In this document: one piece after another, positions 45,202-58,293 of the stretch
Position numbering within the stretch: the stretch's first letter is position 1
Layout: every line of letters starts with the position of its first letter
Assembly (NCBI RefSeq): GCF_028737215.1
Contig: NZ_JAQZAM010000008.1
Location: 1-64,000 of the forward strand
Direction: 5' to 3'
DNA length: 64,000 bases
Source: Actinomycetospora chibensis
GTDB taxonomy: Bacteria; Actinomycetota; Actinomycetes; Mycobacteriales; Pseudonocardiaceae
The notes under the pieces: generated by a model
Told to the model about the DNA's origin: nothing
Seen by the model: only the letters and a program-made list of their open reading frames with translations
Databases searched by the model: none
Program-made: the position numbers and the translations under genes

Positions 45202-46635
45202 ATGACCCGCGCCCACCCTGCCGGGCCCCGCCACGCCGACGTGATCCCGCAGCACGAGGACGCCGGTGGGCCGCCGCCCGAGGCCGCCCTCGACGCCCTG
45301 CCGGCCGCCGTGTGGCCCCGGAACGCCGCCCGCGAGGCCGACGGCGTCGTCCGCCTCGCCGGCGTCGACGTCGTTACCCTCGCCCGCGAGCACGGCACCC
45401 CGCTGTTCGTCGTCGACGAGGCCGACTTCCGCTCACGGTGCACCGAGCACGCCGCCGCCTACGGCGACCCCGCGCTCGTGCACTACGCGAGCAAGGCGTT
45501 CCTGACCACGGAGATCGCGCGCTGGGTGGCGGACGAGGGTCTCGGGCTCGACGTGTGCACCGAGGGCGAGCTGCGCACGGCGCTGCGCGCGGACTTCCCG
45601 CCCGAGCGCATCACGGTGCACGGCAACAACAAGAGCCGCCACGAGCTCACCGCCGCGCTGGACGCCGGCGTCGGCGCGATCGTGCTCGACTCCTACGTCG
45701 AGATCGCCCGCCTCGACGAGATCGCCCGCGACCGCGACGTCCGCGCTCAGGTCATGGTGCGGGTGACGGTCGGCGTCGAGGCCCACACCCACGAGTTCAT
45801 CGCCACCGCGCACGAGGACCAGAAGTTCGGGTTCTCGCTGGCCGCGGGCGACGCCGCCGAGGCCGTGCGCCGGGTGCTGAAGTCGCCGGGGCTGCACCTC
45901 GTGGGCCTCCACAGCCACATCGGCTCGCAGATCTTCGACGCCGACGGCTTCGAGCTCGCCGCCCGCCGGGTGATCGGCCTGCTCGCCGAGATGCGCGACG
46001 AGCACGGCTCCGACAACCCCGCCGTCGCCGACGCGCTGACCACGGTCGACCTCGGCGGCGGCATGGGCATCGCGTACACGGTCGCCGACAAGCCCCGCTC
46101 GCCCGCCTGGCTGGCCGGGGAGCTGCGGGCGATCGTCGAGCGCGAGTCCGCGCGGGTGGACCTGGTGCCGCCGCGGATCGCGGTCGAGCCCGGCCGCGCG
46201 ATCGCCGGCCCGGGCACGGTGACGCTCTACGAGGTCGGCACCGTCAAGGACGTCGAGCTCGGCGGAGGTGCGCGCCGCCGGTACGTCAGCGTCGACGGCG
46301 GGATGAGCGACAACATCCGCACCGCGCTCTACGACGCCCACTACGACTGCCGGCTGGTCTCCCGGCACGCCACCGGGGCGCCGCCGGTGCGCTCCCGGGT
46401 GGTCGGCAAGCACTGCGAGTCCGGCGACGTCGTCGTGCGCGACTGCTGGCTGCCCGCCGACGTCGCGCCCGGCGACCTCGTCGCGGTGGCCGCGACCGGG
46501 GCCTACTGCTACGCGATGTCGAGCGCGTACAACAAGGTCCCGCGCCCCGCGGTCGTCGCGGTGGCGGACGGCACGTCGCGCACGCTGCTGCGGCGCGAGA
46601 CCCTCGACGACCTGGCGCGACTGGAGGTGGGATGA
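45202..46635 (+). CDS. lysA: diaminopimelate decarboxylase
   Basis: PLP enzyme for the last step of lysine synthesis, 477 residues. The PLP lysine is in [15 protein letters not shown] follows, [11 protein letters not shown] and [10 protein letters not shown] are substrate and cofactor motifs, and [17 protein letters not shown] is near the end. The N-terminus has a 50-residue extension typical of actinobacterial LysA. The stop is immediately followed by the ATG of hom. Confidence 0.96.
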   Translation: MTRAHPAGPRHADVIPQHEDAGGPPPEAALDALPAAVWPRNAAREADGVVRLAGVDVVTLAREHGTPLFVVDEADFRSRCTEHAAAYGDPALVHYASKAFLTTEIARWVADEGLGLDVCTEGELRTALRADFPPERITVHGNNKSRHELTAALDAGVGAIVLDSYVEIARLDEIARDRDVRAQVMVRVTVGVEAHTHEFIATAHEDQKFGFSLAAGDAAEAVRRVLKSPGLHLVGLHSHIGSQIFDADGFELAARRVIGLLAEMRDEHGSDNPAVADALTTVDLGGGMGIAYTVADKPRSPAWLAGELRAIVERESARVDLVPPRIAVEPGRAIAGPGTVTLYEVGTVKDVELGGGARRRYVSVDGGMSDNIRTALYDAHYDCRLVSRHATGAPPVRSRVVGKHCESGDVVVRDCWLPADVAPGDLVAVAATGAYCYAMSSAYNKVPRPAVVAVADGTSRTLLRRETLDDLARLEVG

Positions 46636-47997
46636 ATGGTCGGCAACGAGGGGCGAGCGATCAACGTCGCACTCCTGGGCTGTGGCGTCGTCGGGTCGCA
46701 GGTGGTCCGCCTGCTCACCGAGCAGGCCGACGAGCTGGCCGCCCGCATCGGGGCGCCGCTGCACCTCGTGGGCATCGCGGTCCGCCGACCCCAGCGGCAC
46801 GCCGACGTGCCCGCGGACCTGCTGACCACCGACGCGGCCGGGCTGGTCGCCCGCGACGACGTCGACATCGTGGTCGAGCTGGTCGGTGGCATCGAGCCCG
46901 TGCGCGGGCTGCTGCTCACGGCGCTGAAGAACGGCAAGTCGGTGGTCTCGGCGAACAAGGCGCTGCTGGCCGAGGACGGCGCGGCCCTCGCGGCGGCCGC
47001 GGACGAGTCCGGCGCCGACCTCTACTACGAGGCCTCCGTCGCCGGCGCGATCCCACTGCTGCGGCCGATCCAGCAGTCGTTGGCCGGCGACCGCATCCGG
47101 CGCATCGCCGGCATCGTCAACGGCACCACCAACTTCATCCTCTCGGCCATGGCGACCTCGGGCGCGAACTACACCGAGGCGCTCGAGGAGGCCGGCCGGC
47201 TGGGCTACGCCGAGGCCGACCCGACCGCCGACGTCGACGGCTACGACGCGGCGTCGAAGGCCGCGATCCTCGCCAGCCTCGCCTTCCACACCCGGGTGAC
47301 CGCCGACGACGTCTACCGCGAGGGCATCCGCGACGTCTCCGCCGCCGACATGGCCGCGGCGAAGGCGCTGGGCTGCACGGTGAAGCTCCTCGCGATCTGC
47401 GAGCAGTCCGACGGCGCCGTGACGGCCCGCGTGCACCCGGCCATGATCCCGCGGTCGCACCCGTTGGCCTCGGTGTCCGGGGCCTACAACGCGGTGTTCA
47501 TCGAGGCCGCCGCCGCGGGCCAGCTCATGTTCTACGGCCAGGGCGCCGGCGGACCGGAGACCGCGAGCGCCGTGCTGGGCGACCTCGTCGCGGCGGCGCG
47601 CAACCGTGTCATCGGCGGGCGCGGGCCGCGCGACTCCGCCCACGCGCACCTGCCCGTGCTGACCATGGGCGAGACCCGCACCCGCTACCACGTCGCGCTC
47701 GACGTCACCGACCGCGCGGGCGTCCTGGCCCAGGTCGCGGGCGTGTTCGCCGACCACGACGTGAGCATCGCGACCGTGCGCCAGGAGGGACGGGGCCAGA
47801 ACGGGGGTGACGCGGGTGATGGCGTCCCGAACACCCGGGACGCCACACTGGTGATCGTGACCCACTCGGCGACGGACGCGGCCCTCGCGAGCACCGTCGA
47901 GGCGCTCACCGGCCTCGACGCCGTGCAAGGGGTCGCGGGAGTGCTGCGCGTCGAGGGCCTGGGACGTCCCGTGACCGAGCTGGGAGGTGCGTCGTGA
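46636..47997 (+). CDS. hom: homoserine dehydrogenase
   Basis: 453 residues; converts aspartate semialdehyde to homoserine. NAD(P)-binding [29 protein letters not shown] and [16 protein letters not shown] are typical. The C-terminal ACT domain (from [23 protein letters not shown]) provides feedback control by threonine. A short Gly/Asp-rich insert ([13 protein letters not shown]) lies in the ACT domain. The stop overlaps the thrC start (GTGA). Confidence 0.97.
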   Translation: MVGNEGRAINVALLGCGVVGSQVVRLLTEQADELAARIGAPLHLVGIAVRRPQRHADVPADLLTTDAAGLVARDDVDIVVELVGGIEPVRGLLLTALKNGKSVVSANKALLAEDGAALAAAADESGADLYYEASVAGAIPLLRPIQQSLAGDRIRRIAGIVNGTTNFILSAMATSGANYTEALEEAGRLGYAEADPTADVDGYDAASKAAILASLAFHTRVTADDVYREGIRDVSAADMAAAKALGCTVKLLAICEQSDGAVTARVHPAMIPRSHPLASVSGAYNAVFIEAAAAGQLMFYGQGAGGPETASAVLGDLVAAARNRVIGGRGPRDSAHAHLPVLTMGETRTRYHVALDVTDRAGVLAQVAGVFADHDVSIATVRQEGRGQNGGDAGDGVPNTRDATLVIVTHSATDAALASTVEALTGLDAVQGVAGVLRVEGLGRPVTELGGAS

Positions 47998-49109
47998 CCG
48001 GTGTGGTCGGTGGGGCTTTCGCCGGGGGTCCGGGGGTGGCACTCGGCGCCCGCGTCGAGTGGCCCGGGATCATCCCCGCCTACCGGGACCGCATGCCCCG
48101 GGTCCAGGACGGCTGGGAGGTCGTGACGCTGCGCGAGGGCGGGACACCGCTGCTGCCGGCGCCGCACCTCTCCGAGCTGACCGGGTGCGAGGTCCACCTC
48201 AAGATCGAGGGCGCGAACCCCACGGGCTCGTTCAAGGACCGCGGCATGACCGTGGCCATGACCGAGGCCCTCGCGGGCGGCGCGAAGGCCGTGATCTGCG
48301 CGTCGACGGGCAACACCTCGGCGTCGGCGGCCGCCTACGCGACGCGCGCCGGGATGACGTGCGCCGTCCTCGTGCCCCAAGGCAAGATCGCGCTCGGCAA
48401 ACTCGCCCAGGCGACGGTGCACGGGGCGCGGATCCTGCAGCTCGAGGGCAACTTCGACACGTGCCTGGAGCTCGCCCGCCGCGCCGCCGAGCAGTACCCG
48501 ATCGCGCTGGTCAACTCGGTGAACCCGGCGCGCATCGAGGGGCAGAAGACCGCGTCGTTCGAGATCTGCGACCAGATGGGTCGCGCGCCGGACATCCACG
48601 CGCTGCCCGTCGGCAACGCCGGCAACATCACGGCCTACTGGCGCGGCTACACCGAGTACGCCGGTGACGGCGTCGTGGCCGGCACCCCCCGCATGCTGGG
48701 CGTGCAGGCCGCGGGCGCCGCACCGCTCGTGCACGGTGCGCCCGTGACCGACCCGGAGACCCTCGCCACCGCCATCCGGATCGGCTCGCCCGCGTCCTGG
48801 GACGGGGCGATCGCGGCGCGGGACGAGTCCGCCGGCGAGATCATCGCGGTGGACGACGACGCCATCCTCGAGGCCTACCGTCTGCTGGCGGCCCGCGAGG
48901 GCGTGTTCGTCGAGCCGGCCTCGGCCGCCTCGGTGGCGGGGCTGCTCGCGAAGTCCCGGGCCGGGCGCCTCGACACGGGGCAGCTGATCGTCGCGACGGT
49001 GACCGGGCACGGGCTGAAGGACCCCGCCACCGCGCTCGCGGACGCCGCCGAGCCCGTCGTGCTCCCCCCGCACGTGGACGCGGTGGCCGACGCCCTGGGC
49101 CTGCGCTGA
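47994..49109 (+). CDS. thrC: threonine synthase
   Basis: PLP enzyme making threonine from phosphohomoserine, 371 residues from GTG 47994. The PLP lysine is in [11 protein letters not shown], the phosphate-binding loop reads [14 protein letters not shown], and [18 protein letters not shown] is the conserved glycine/serine loop. It is the short form usual in actinobacteria. Translationally coupled to hom and 32 bases ahead of thrB. Confidence 0.97.
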   Translation: MTGVVGGAFAGGPGVALGARVEWPGIIPAYRDRMPRVQDGWEVVTLREGGTPLLPAPHLSELTGCEVHLKIEGANPTGSFKDRGMTVAMTEALAGGAKAVICASTGNTSASAAAYATRAGMTCAVLVPQGKIALGKLAQATVHGARILQLEGNFDTCLELARRAAEQYPIALVNSVNPARIEGQKTASFEICDQMGRAPDIHALPVGNAGNITAYWRGYTEYAGDGVVAGTPRMLGVQAAGAAPLVHGAPVTDPETLATAIRIGSPASWDGAIAARDESAGEIIAVDDDAILEAYRLLAAREGVFVEPASAASVAGLLAKSRAGRLDTGQLIVATVTGHGLKDPATALADAAEPVVLPPHVDAVADALGLR

Positions 49110-49141
49110 GCGCCGGGGCGCAGGTCGCGCAGGAGCCGGCC

Positions 49142-50035
49142 GTGCCGGCCCGCGCCACCGCGCGCGTCCGGGTGCCGGCGACGTCGGCCAACCTCGGTCC
49201 CGGCTTCGACACGCTCGGGCTGGCCCTGGGTCTGTGGGACGAGGTCGAGCTCGGCGTCGTCGACGCCCCGTCCTGCACGGTCGACGTCGAGGGCGAGGGC
49301 GCGGGCCGGGTGCCGCGCGACGGCCGGCATCTCGTGCTGCGGGCCGCGCACGCCACCTTCGACCGGGCCGGCGCGCCGCGGGCCTCGCTGCACCTGCGAT
49401 GTCGTAACGCGATCCCGCACAGCCGGGGTCTCGGTTCGTCGGCGGCCGCGGCCGTGGCGGGGATCGTCGCGGCGCGCGCGCTGCTCGCCGACACCCACCC
49501 GCTCGACGACGCCGCGGTGCTCGACCTCGCGGCCGGGTTCGACGGGCACGCCGACAACGTCGCGGCCTGCCTGTTCGGGGGCCTCGTCGTCAGCTGGGGC
49601 CACGAGGGTTCGTGGCACGCCGCCCACCTGACGCCGCACCCGGCGCTGCGACCGGTGGCGCTGGTCGCCGACCGCTCGAGCTCCACCGAGGCCACGCGCG
49701 GACTGCTGCCCGACCGTGTCCCGCACGCGGACGCGGCGTTCACCGCGGCCCGGTCGGCGCTGATGGTCCACGCCCTGACCTGCGAGCCCGAGCTGCTGCT
49801 CGCCGCCACCGAGGACCGGCTGCACCAGCCCTACCGACGCCCCGCGTACCCCGAGACCGCGTCGGCGGTCGATCATCTGCGGGCGGCCGGCATCCCCGCG
49901 GTGGTCTCCGGGGCGGGGCCGACGGTGCTCGCGCTGACCCTCGACGGACGGCTTCCCGACGACCTCGACACCACCGGCTTCGCCGTCCGCCCGCTCGCGG
50001 TGGACACCGAGGGCGCGCGGGTCGAGACGCGCTGA
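49142..50035 (+). CDS. thrB: homoserine kinase
   Basis: GHMP-family kinase, 297 residues from GTG 49142 (CAGGAG ribosome site). Motif 1 TSANLGPGFDTLGLAL and the ATP loop HSRGLGSSAAAAVAG are clear; the end has AVVSGAGPTVLAL. It phosphorylates homoserine for thrC. It closes the lysine/threonine operon. Confidence 0.97.
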   Translation: MPARATARVRVPATSANLGPGFDTLGLALGLWDEVELGVVDAPSCTVDVEGEGAGRVPRDGRHLVLRAAHATFDRAGAPRASLHLRCRNAIPHSRGLGSSAAAAVAGIVAARALLADTHPLDDAAVLDLAAGFDGHADNVAACLFGGLVVSWGHEGSWHAAHLTPHPALRPVALVADRSSSTEATRGLLPDRVPHADAAFTAARSALMVHALTCEPELLLAATEDRLHQPYRRPAYPETASAVDHLRAAGIPAVVSGAGPTVLALTLDGRLPDDLDTTGFAVRPLAVDTEGARVETR

Positions 50036-50368
50036 CCGGGCGTCGCCGTCCGACACCGCCGCGCGGGGGGTGGTTGTTGCCGGTGCCCACGACGGGGTCT
50101 ACATTGACGGTCACAGCGACCACGCGTGTGGCGCGTCGGTGCCCTGGTTCCGTCATCGTTCGGGGCCAATCTCTCCTTCAGTCGCCGGGATGCCTGGCGG
50201 CCGGACACTCATGATCGCTGTACGACAACTCCGCGGGTCCTCCCGCCCGGGGCCGGTGATCCTCATCGGACCGCCGGACCGGCCCGGACCCGCGAGACGC
50301 CCCGCCCCGTGCGGGACGGACACATCCGCTGGTCAGGGTGGTCCCCGGGCCGGTCAGGAAGGACCTGC
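50036..50368 (+). promoter_or_regulatory. rho leader and promoter region
   Basis: 333 bases between thrB and rho with no gene. A possible promoter is TTGCCG (50077-50082), 17 bases, TACATT (50100-50105), leaving a leader of about 260 bases before the GTG at 50369. Long leaders before rho are common and rho is often autoregulated by termination; no clear hairpin is evident here. Confidence 0.45.
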
Positions 50369-52639
<2,271 letters not shown>

Positions 52640-52683
52640 GACGACCGGCCCCAGGCGCTGAACCGTCTGCGCACGCCTCCCGA

Positions 52684-52734
52684 GAACGAACGGCGCTTTC
52701 GCTGCTTCCGAAGCAGCGAAAGCGCCGTTCGTTC
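52684..52734. terminator. 24-bp perfect hairpin after rho
   Basis: A perfect inverted repeat of 24 bases (52684-52707 and 52711-52734) with a three-base loop CCG. It lies 45 bases past the rho stop and 20 bases before the next gene, so it should insulate the two. Confidence 0.85.
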
Positions 52735-52753
52735 GTCCGGGGGCCGGCGCGCG

Positions 52754-53206
52754 ATGATGGCCACCATGGACACCGACCAGGTGGTGAGCGCCCGCCGCGA
52801 GATCGACGCCGGGGCCGAGGTGATCTTCGAGTTCATCGCCGACCCGGCGCGTCAGCCGGAGTGGGACGGCAACGACAACCTCGCCGAGGCGGCGCCGGGG
52901 CAGCGTGTGCGCGCCGTCGGCGACGTCTTCACCATGCGGCTGACCAACGGCGGCCTCCGCGACAACCACGTGGTGGAGTTCGAGGAGGGCCGGGTCCTGG
53001 CGTGGCAGCCGTCGGACCAGGGTTCGCCGCCGGCCGGTCACCGGTGGCGGTGGGAGCTCGAGCCCCTCGGCCCGGGCCGCACCGCGGTCACCCACACCTA
53101 CGACTGGACGCAGCTCACCGACGAGGGCCGCTTCGCCCGGGCGCGCGCCACGACGTCCGACCGGTTGGCGGCGTCGCTCGAACGGCTCGCGGCGAGGGTT
53201 GAGTAG
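52754..53206 (+). CDS. SRPBCC-family protein
   Basis: 150 residues from ATG 52754 (ATG 52766 is also possible). Typical start of the START/polyketide-cyclase-like fold: AREIDAGAEVIFEFIADP with PEWDGND, and a C-terminal helix with LAASLERLAARVE. No ligand is predictable. It lies between the rho terminator and the nitroreductase gene. Confidence 0.85.
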   Translation: MMATMDTDQVVSARREIDAGAEVIFEFIADPARQPEWDGNDNLAEAAPGQRVRAVGDVFTMRLTNGGLRDNHVVEFEEGRVLAWQPSDQGSPPAGHRWRWELEPLGPGRTAVTHTYDWTQLTDEGRFARARATTSDRLAASLERLAARVE

Positions 53207-53251
53207 TTCCACCGGAGACCCGGGGCGGGGTCGGCGGCGAGGCTCCACGGC

Positions 53252-54313
53252 ATGACAGAGCAGCCCGGCGCCGGCCTCCCCGGTCCCTGGACGGCGATCC
53301 TCGACGAGGCGCGCCGCTACCCCTCGCCGCACAACTCCCAGCCGATCACCGTGCGGGTGCACGACGACCGCCGAGCGGAGTTCTTCTACGACCTCGACCG
53401 CGGCCTGCCCGCCGAGAACTTCGGCATCCCGTTCGCGCACGTCTGCGCCGGGGTGTTCCTCGAGTCCCTCGCGACGGTGGCGGCGGCGCACGGTTGGGCG
53501 GTCCGCGAGACCCTGCGCCTCGCCGGGATGGACTTCTCGTCCCCGCAGCGCCAGCACCTGCTCGGCGGCCTGGAGCTCACGCCCGCCCCGGTCACCGACG
53601 CGGCCCGCGAGCAGATGGCGGCGTTCCGCAGGCGCCGGACCTCGCGTCGCCCCTACGACCGCCGTCTGGTCGACCGGGCCGTCCTGGAGGAGGTCCCGGC
53701 GCTCGCGGGCGGGATGGGCCAGCGGTTCGGGTGCACCGACGAGCAGGTCCTCGTCGACGACCTCATCCGGATCAACCAGGAGACGCTCTTCGACGACCTG
53801 CGCGACGACGCGGTCCACGAGGAGATCCTCACCTGGATCCGCACGTCGAAGCGGCAGGCGGCCGCCACCCGCGACGGGCTCTCCGCCGAGACCATGCTGA
53901 TCCCCGGCCCCCTGCTCCGGATCGCGATGCGCCACCGGTGGCTGTGGGACCTGCCCCTGGTCGGCGGCCTCTTCCGCCGGGTCTACCTCGCGACGATGCG
54001 CGGGGTCCGCGAGCTGGGCTGGCTCACCGGCCCCTTCGAGACCCCGGCCGACCACGTCGAGGCCGGCCGCTGCTTCCTGCGCCTCTGGCTCGCCTTCACC
54101 CGCCACGGCGTCGACCTGCACCCCTTCGGCACCGTCATCACCAACCCGCGCTCGCACGCCGCGTTCGTCGAGCGGACCGGGATCGACGAGTCCGGCGGCC
54201 GGATGGCCTGGATGCTCTTCCGCTACGGCACCGGGAAGCCGCCACCCCGGGCCCGGCGACGGACGCTCGACGCGATGCTGCTGGACCGCGAGACGACGGC
54301 GGTGGCGTCATGA
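53252..54313 (+). CDS. Acg-like nitroreductase-family protein
   Basis: 353 residues. FMN-type N-terminal block YPSPHNSQPI and the Acg-family motif FRRRRTSRRPYDRR (about 131-144). The second half has VEAGRCFLRLWLAFTRHG and GIDESGGRMAWMLFRYG. Members of the family bind flavin and are induced by hypoxia or stress in mycobacteria; exact reaction unknown. Its stop overlaps the next start (ATGA), so the two products are made together. Confidence 0.85.
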   Translation: MTEQPGAGLPGPWTAILDEARRYPSPHNSQPITVRVHDDRRAEFFYDLDRGLPAENFGIPFAHVCAGVFLESLATVAAAHGWAVRETLRLAGMDFSSPQRQHLLGGLELTPAPVTDAAREQMAAFRRRRTSRRPYDRRLVDRAVLEEVPALAGGMGQRFGCTDEQVLVDDLIRINQETLFDDLRDDAVHEEILTWIRTSKRQAAATRDGLSAETMLIPGPLLRIAMRHRWLWDLPLVGGLFRRVYLATMRGVRELGWLTGPFETPADHVEAGRCFLRLWLAFTRHGVDLHPFGTVITNPRSHAAFVERTGIDESGGRMAWMLFRYGTGKPPPRARRRTLDAMLLDRETTAVAS

Positions 54314-55863
54314 GGCTCCTGTGGTGGTGCCAGGAGATGGTCATCGACCTGCTCGGGCGGTTTCCGAGGACCCACGCCCTGCTGCTCGCCCCCGGGTTCG
54401 AGCGTCTGCGCTGGTGGCTCGGCCGCCGCCGTGCCCAGCGCACCGTCGCCCGCGCCGTCCGCCGGGTGCCGGCCTACCGGGCGTTCCTGGCCGAGCGGGG
54501 TGTCTCGTCCCGCGCCCTCCCGCGTTCCCTCTCGGCCCTGCCCGAGACCGACAAGAGCAGCTACATCACCCGGTATCCCATCCCCGAGCGGTGCGTGGGC
54601 GGGCGGCTCCCGCGGCGCGGGGTCGTCGTCGACGAGTCCTCGGGCTCGACGGGCACCCCGACCAGCTGGGTGCGGGGGCCGGTGGAGCGACGGGCGTCGC
54701 GCGAGGTCCTGCGCGTCGGCTTTCTGCGCCATGCCTCCCCCGATGCCACCCCGGACCGCCCGGTGTTCGTCATCAACGCCTTCTCGCTCGGGGCGTGGGC
54801 GACGGGGATGAACGTGACCGCCGCGCTGACCCGGGTCTCGACGATCAAGTCCTGCGGGCCGGACCGCGACAAGATCATCAACACGATGCGGGAGTTCGGC
54901 ACCCGCTACACGTACGTCATCACGAGCTACCCGCCGTTCCTCAAGGGCCTGCTCGAGGACGACCGGCTCGACTGGGCGGCCTACGACGTGGTCTGCGCCT
55001 TCGGGGGCGAGGGGATCAGCGAGGGCATGCGCGACCACATCCTGCGCCGCGCCCGGAAGGTCGTGGGCGCCTACGGGGCCAGCGACCTCGAGATCAGCAT
55101 CGCCGTCGAGACCGAGTTCACGATCGCGCTGCGCCGGGCCGTCGCCGCCGACCCGGCCCTCGCCACCGCTCTGACCAGGCAGGACGAGTACGGCGTGCTC
55201 CCGAACATCTTCCAGTTCAACCCGTACGCCTACCTCGTCGAGGAGAACGACGAGGGCGAGCTGGTCGTCACCATCACCCGTCCGCAGAACGTCGACCCCC
55301 GGATCCGCTACAACATCCACGACCGCGGGCACGTGCTGCGGATGCGTGACGTGCTGCCGGTGCTGCGCCGCTTCGGGCTCACCGACGTGCTGGACGAGCG
55401 GGTGCTCGATCTGCCCCTGCTGCTGCAGTACGGGCGCAGCGACCACTCGGTGGACTACAACGGCGCGGTCGTGCCACCCGACGGGGTCCGCGACGCCGTG
55501 GCCGCCGACGCCGAGCTGGTGGAGGCCGTCGAGAACCACCGGGTCGTCTCGTTCGAGGACCGCGCCGGCGACCGGCGTCTGCACCTGGCCCTCCAGCTCG
55601 CCGACGGCCGTGCGCTGGTCGACCCCGCGGCGGCCGCCCGCCGGCTGCTCGCGGCGATGCGGCGCGCCAACCGCGACCTGGACAACGCGATCCGGACGAG
55701 CTCGCCGGGCACCGAGCCCACGGTCGGGGTCTACCCCTTCCGGACCGGCGTCTTCGCCGGTGACGGGGGCCGGCTCAAGAACGAGTACGTGTGGATCCTC
55801 GACGCCCCGGGGGCCGAGGCGGCGGGTCTCGACGAGCAGGTCGTGGCCGCCCGGACGGGGTGA
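54310..55863 (+). CDS. PaaK/CapK-like adenylate-forming enzyme
   Basis: 517 residues from ATG 54310. The phosphate-binding loop is [11 protein letters not shown], the YxxxE-type motif reads [10 protein letters not shown], and the late block [15 protein letters not shown] gives the Arg-Tyr-Asn and Asp of the family. The N-terminal 100 residues are basic and aromatic-rich. It differs from the PaaK-like protein at 25235 by lacking the Cys pair. It is coupled with the nitroreductase, suggesting a two-step modification of an aryl or fatty acid, which is inference. Confidence 0.88.
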   Translation: MRLLWWCQEMVIDLLGRFPRTHALLLAPGFERLRWWLGRRRAQRTVARAVRRVPAYRAFLAERGVSSRALPRSLSALPETDKSSYITRYPIPERCVGGRLPRRGVVVDESSGSTGTPTSWVRGPVERRASREVLRVGFLRHASPDATPDRPVFVINAFSLGAWATGMNVTAALTRVSTIKSCGPDRDKIINTMREFGTRYTYVITSYPPFLKGLLEDDRLDWAAYDVVCAFGGEGISEGMRDHILRRARKVVGAYGASDLEISIAVETEFTIALRRAVAADPALATALTRQDEYGVLPNIFQFNPYAYLVEENDEGELVVTITRPQNVDPRIRYNIHDRGHVLRMRDVLPVLRRFGLTDVLDERVLDLPLLLQYGRSDHSVDYNGAVVPPDGVRDAVAADAELVEAVENHRVVSFEDRAGDRRLHLALQLADGRALVDPAAAARRLLAAMRRANRDLDNAIRTSSPGTEPTVGVYPFRTGVFAGDGGRLKNEYVWILDAPGAEAAGLDEQVVAARTG

Positions 55864-56000
55864 CGACGCGGGAACAACACGACCCCCGAGGTGGTTGTGC
55901 AGCTCAGCGGGCGGTCCTGCGAGAATGGCCCGCACATCAGGTACCGGTTCACCCCAGCACGCACGGGGACCCGGCGACCACGACGCGAGAGGACCAGACC

Positions 56001-56222
56001 GTGAAGAGCGGCATCCACCCCGATTACCACGAGACCTCGGTGCTCTGCAGCTGCGGGAACTCGTTCACCACCCGGAGCACGAAGCCCGGTGGGAACATCA
56101 CCGTCGAGATCTGCGCCGCGTGCCACCCGTTCTACACGGGCAAGCAGCGGATCATGGACACCGGCGGTCGTGTGGCCCGCTTCGAGGCGCGCTACGGCAA
56201 GCGCACCCCGACCAAGAAGTAG
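56001..56222 (+). CDS. rpmE: 50S ribosomal protein L31
   Basis: 73 residues from GTG 56001 (GAGAGGA ribosome site). Zinc-binding form: CSCGNSF and [12 protein letters not shown] give the cysteines of the C+ type L31, which is the zinc-replete version. It ends KRTPTKK. Position between rho and prfA is typical of actinobacteria. Confidence 0.97.
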   Translation: MKSGIHPDYHETSVLCSCGNSFTTRSTKPGGNITVEICAACHPFYTGKQRIMDTGGRVARFEARYGKRTPTKK

Positions 56223-56230
56223 CTCCCGCG

Positions 56231-56270
56231 ACGCCCGTCGCCCCTGCGCCACGCGCGGGGCGGCGGGCGT
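56231..56270 (+). terminator. hairpin after rpmE
   Basis: ACGCCCGTCGCCCC (56231-56244) pairs with GGGGCGGCGGGCGT (56257-56270), one G-U pair, loop of 12. A TTCTG run follows the stem. Confidence 0.75.
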
Positions 56271-56315
56271 TCTGCGTGTTATGGGGCAGTTTCACCTCAC
56301 GAGAGGAGGCGCGCG

Positions 56316-57458
56316 ATGGCATCGCAGGCACCGGCGGACTCGATGACGTCGTCGCCCGGCGTCACGGCCCTGCTCGAGGAGCACGCGGGGCTCGAGGCGC
56401 GCCTCGCCGACCCCGACGTGCACGCCGACCAGGCGCTCGCGCGCTCGCTGGGCCGCCGCTACGCCGCGCTCGCCCCGGTCGTCGCCACCGTGGCGGAGCT
56501 GCGCGCGGCCGAGGCCGACCTCGCCGACGCGCGCGAGCTCGCCCGGGAGGACGCCGCGTTCGCCGCCGAGGCCACCGAGCTCGAGGCGCAGGTCGGGACG
56601 CTGCGCGACCGCCTGTCCGAGCAGCTGGTGCCCCGCGACGCGGCGGACGCGAACGACGTGGTGGTCGAGGTGAAGTCGGGGGAGGGCGGCGAGGAGTCGG
56701 CGTTGTTCGCCGGCGACCTGCTGCGCATGTACTCCCGCTACGCCGAGCGCCGGGGCTGGAAGGTCGAGGTGCTCTCGGCGACGGAGTCCGACCTCGGCGG
56801 CTACAAGGACGTCACCGTCGCCGTCACCGCGCCGGGCAACAGTGCTTTCGACGATCCTGGCCGCGAGGGCGTCTGGGCCTGGCTGAAGTACGAGGGCGGG
56901 GTGCACCGGGTGCAGCGCGTCCCGGTCACCGAGTCCCAGGGCCGCATCCACACCTCGGCGGCCGGCGTGCTCGTCTACCCCGAGGTGGACGCCGCCGCCG
57001 ACGTGGAGATCGACGAGAAGGACCTGCGCGTCGACGTCTTCCGGTCGTCGGGCAAGGGTGGGCAGGGCGTCAACACCACCGACTCCGCGGTCCGGATCAC
57101 CCACCTGCCCACCGGCGTGGTCGTCTCCTGCCAGAACGAGCGCTCGCAGCTGCAGAACAAGGCCCGCGCGATGGACGTGCTCCGCAGCCGCCTGCAGGCG
57201 ATCGCCGACGAGGCCGAGGCGGCCCAGGCGTCGGCCGACCGCCGCAGCCAGGTCCGCACCGTCGACCGCTCCGAGCGCGTGCGCACCTACAACTACCCGG
57301 AGAACCGGATCTCCGACCACCGCGTCGGCTACAAGTCGCACGACCTCGACCGGGTGCTCGACGGCGACCTCGACGCGGTGCTCGACGCCCTGCGCGCCGC
57401 GGACCGCGCCGAGCGGATGGCACAGACCGGGCCGTCGGCGGACGAGCCGGGCTCCTGA
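56316..57458 (+). CDS. prfA: peptide chain release factor 1
   Basis: 380 residues from ATG 56316 (GAGAGGAGG ribosome site). The stop-codon-reading PxT motif of RF1 reads PVT ([12 protein letters not shown]), and the peptidyl-tRNA hydrolysis motif GGQ lies in [12 protein letters not shown]. The N-terminal helical domain is Ala/Glu-rich and a little long. prmC, which methylates the GGQ glutamine, follows after five bases. Confidence 0.97.
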   Translation: MASQAPADSMTSSPGVTALLEEHAGLEARLADPDVHADQALARSLGRRYAALAPVVATVAELRAAEADLADARELAREDAAFAAEATELEAQVGTLRDRLSEQLVPRDAADANDVVVEVKSGEGGEESALFAGDLLRMYSRYAERRGWKVEVLSATESDLGGYKDVTVAVTAPGNSAFDDPGREGVWAWLKYEGGVHRVQRVPVTESQGRIHTSAAGVLVYPEVDAAADVEIDEKDLRVDVFRSSGKGGQGVNTTDSAVRITHLPTGVVVSCQNERSQLQNKARAMDVLRSRLQAIADEAEAAQASADRRSQVRTVDRSERVRTYNYPENRISDHRVGYKSHDLDRVLDGDLDAVLDALRAADRAERMAQTGPSADEPGS

Positions 57459-57463
57459 GCCCC

Positions 57464-58282
57464 GTGGATGCCGTCGCCCGGGCGGCCGCCCGGCTCGTCA
57501 CGGCGGGCGTCGCCTCCCCGCGCGTCGACGCCGAGCTGCTCGTCGCCCACGTCCTGGGCGTCCCGCGCGGCCGTCTGCTGCTCGCGGACCCGCCGGACGA
57601 GGCGCAGCGCGCGGTGCTCGAGGCCCTCGTCGTCCGCCGCGCCGCCCGTGAGCCGCTGCAGCACCTGCTCGGCACCGCGGTGCTCGGTCCGGTCGAGGTG
57701 GCCGTGGGTCCGGGCGTCTTCGTGCCGCGCCCCGAGACCGAGGTGCTGCTGGAGCGCGCACTCCGGATGCTCGATGCCGACCCACCGATCGTCGTCGACC
57801 TCTGCACGGGCACCGGCGCGCTCGCCCTCGCGCTGGCCCGCGCCCGCCCGGACGCCGTGGTCCACGCCGTCGAGACCGCGCCCGAGGCCCTGACCTGGGC
57901 CGCGCGCAACCTCGCCGGCTCGGGCGTCACGCTGCACGACGCCGACGTGACGCGGCCCGGTGTCCTCCCAACGCTGGACGGCACCGTCGACCTCGTGACC
58001 TGCAACCCGCCCTACGTGCCCGAGGGGCTGGCCGTGCCGCCCGAGGTGCACGCCGACCCGCACGGCGCGGTGTTCGCCGGCCCCGACGGCCTGGAGGTGA
58101 TCCGTCCCGTCGCCGCGCTGGCCCACCGGCTGCTGCGGCCCGGGGGAGCGGTGGCGCTCGAGCACGACGACTCCCACCCCCTCGCGGGGCGCGAGGTGCT
58201 CGCCGGCGCCGGGTTCGCCGACGTGACCACGCACGACGACCTCACGGGGCGCCCCCGCGTGACGACGGCGCGCCGGTCCTAG
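57464..58282 (+). CDS. prmC: release factor glutamine methyltransferase
   Basis: 272 residues from GTG 57464. SAM-binding VDLCTGTGALALALA and the catalytic NPPYVPEG, with the N-terminal RF-binding helices and RPETEVLLE between. It methylates the GGQ glutamine of RF1 and RF2. Close spacing with prfA supports one transcript. Confidence 0.96.
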   Translation: MDAVARAAARLVTAGVASPRVDAELLVAHVLGVPRGRLLLADPPDEAQRAVLEALVVRRAAREPLQHLLGTAVLGPVEVAVGPGVFVPRPETEVLLERALRMLDADPPIVVDLCTGTGALALALARARPDAVVHAVETAPEALTWAARNLAGSGVTLHDADVTRPGVLPTLDGTVDLVTCNPPYVPEGLAVPPEVHADPHGAVFAGPDGLEVIRPVAALAHRLLRPGGAVALEHDDSHPLAGREVLAGAGFADVTTHDDLTGRPRVTTARRS

Positions 58283-58293
58283 GCTGGCCCGCC

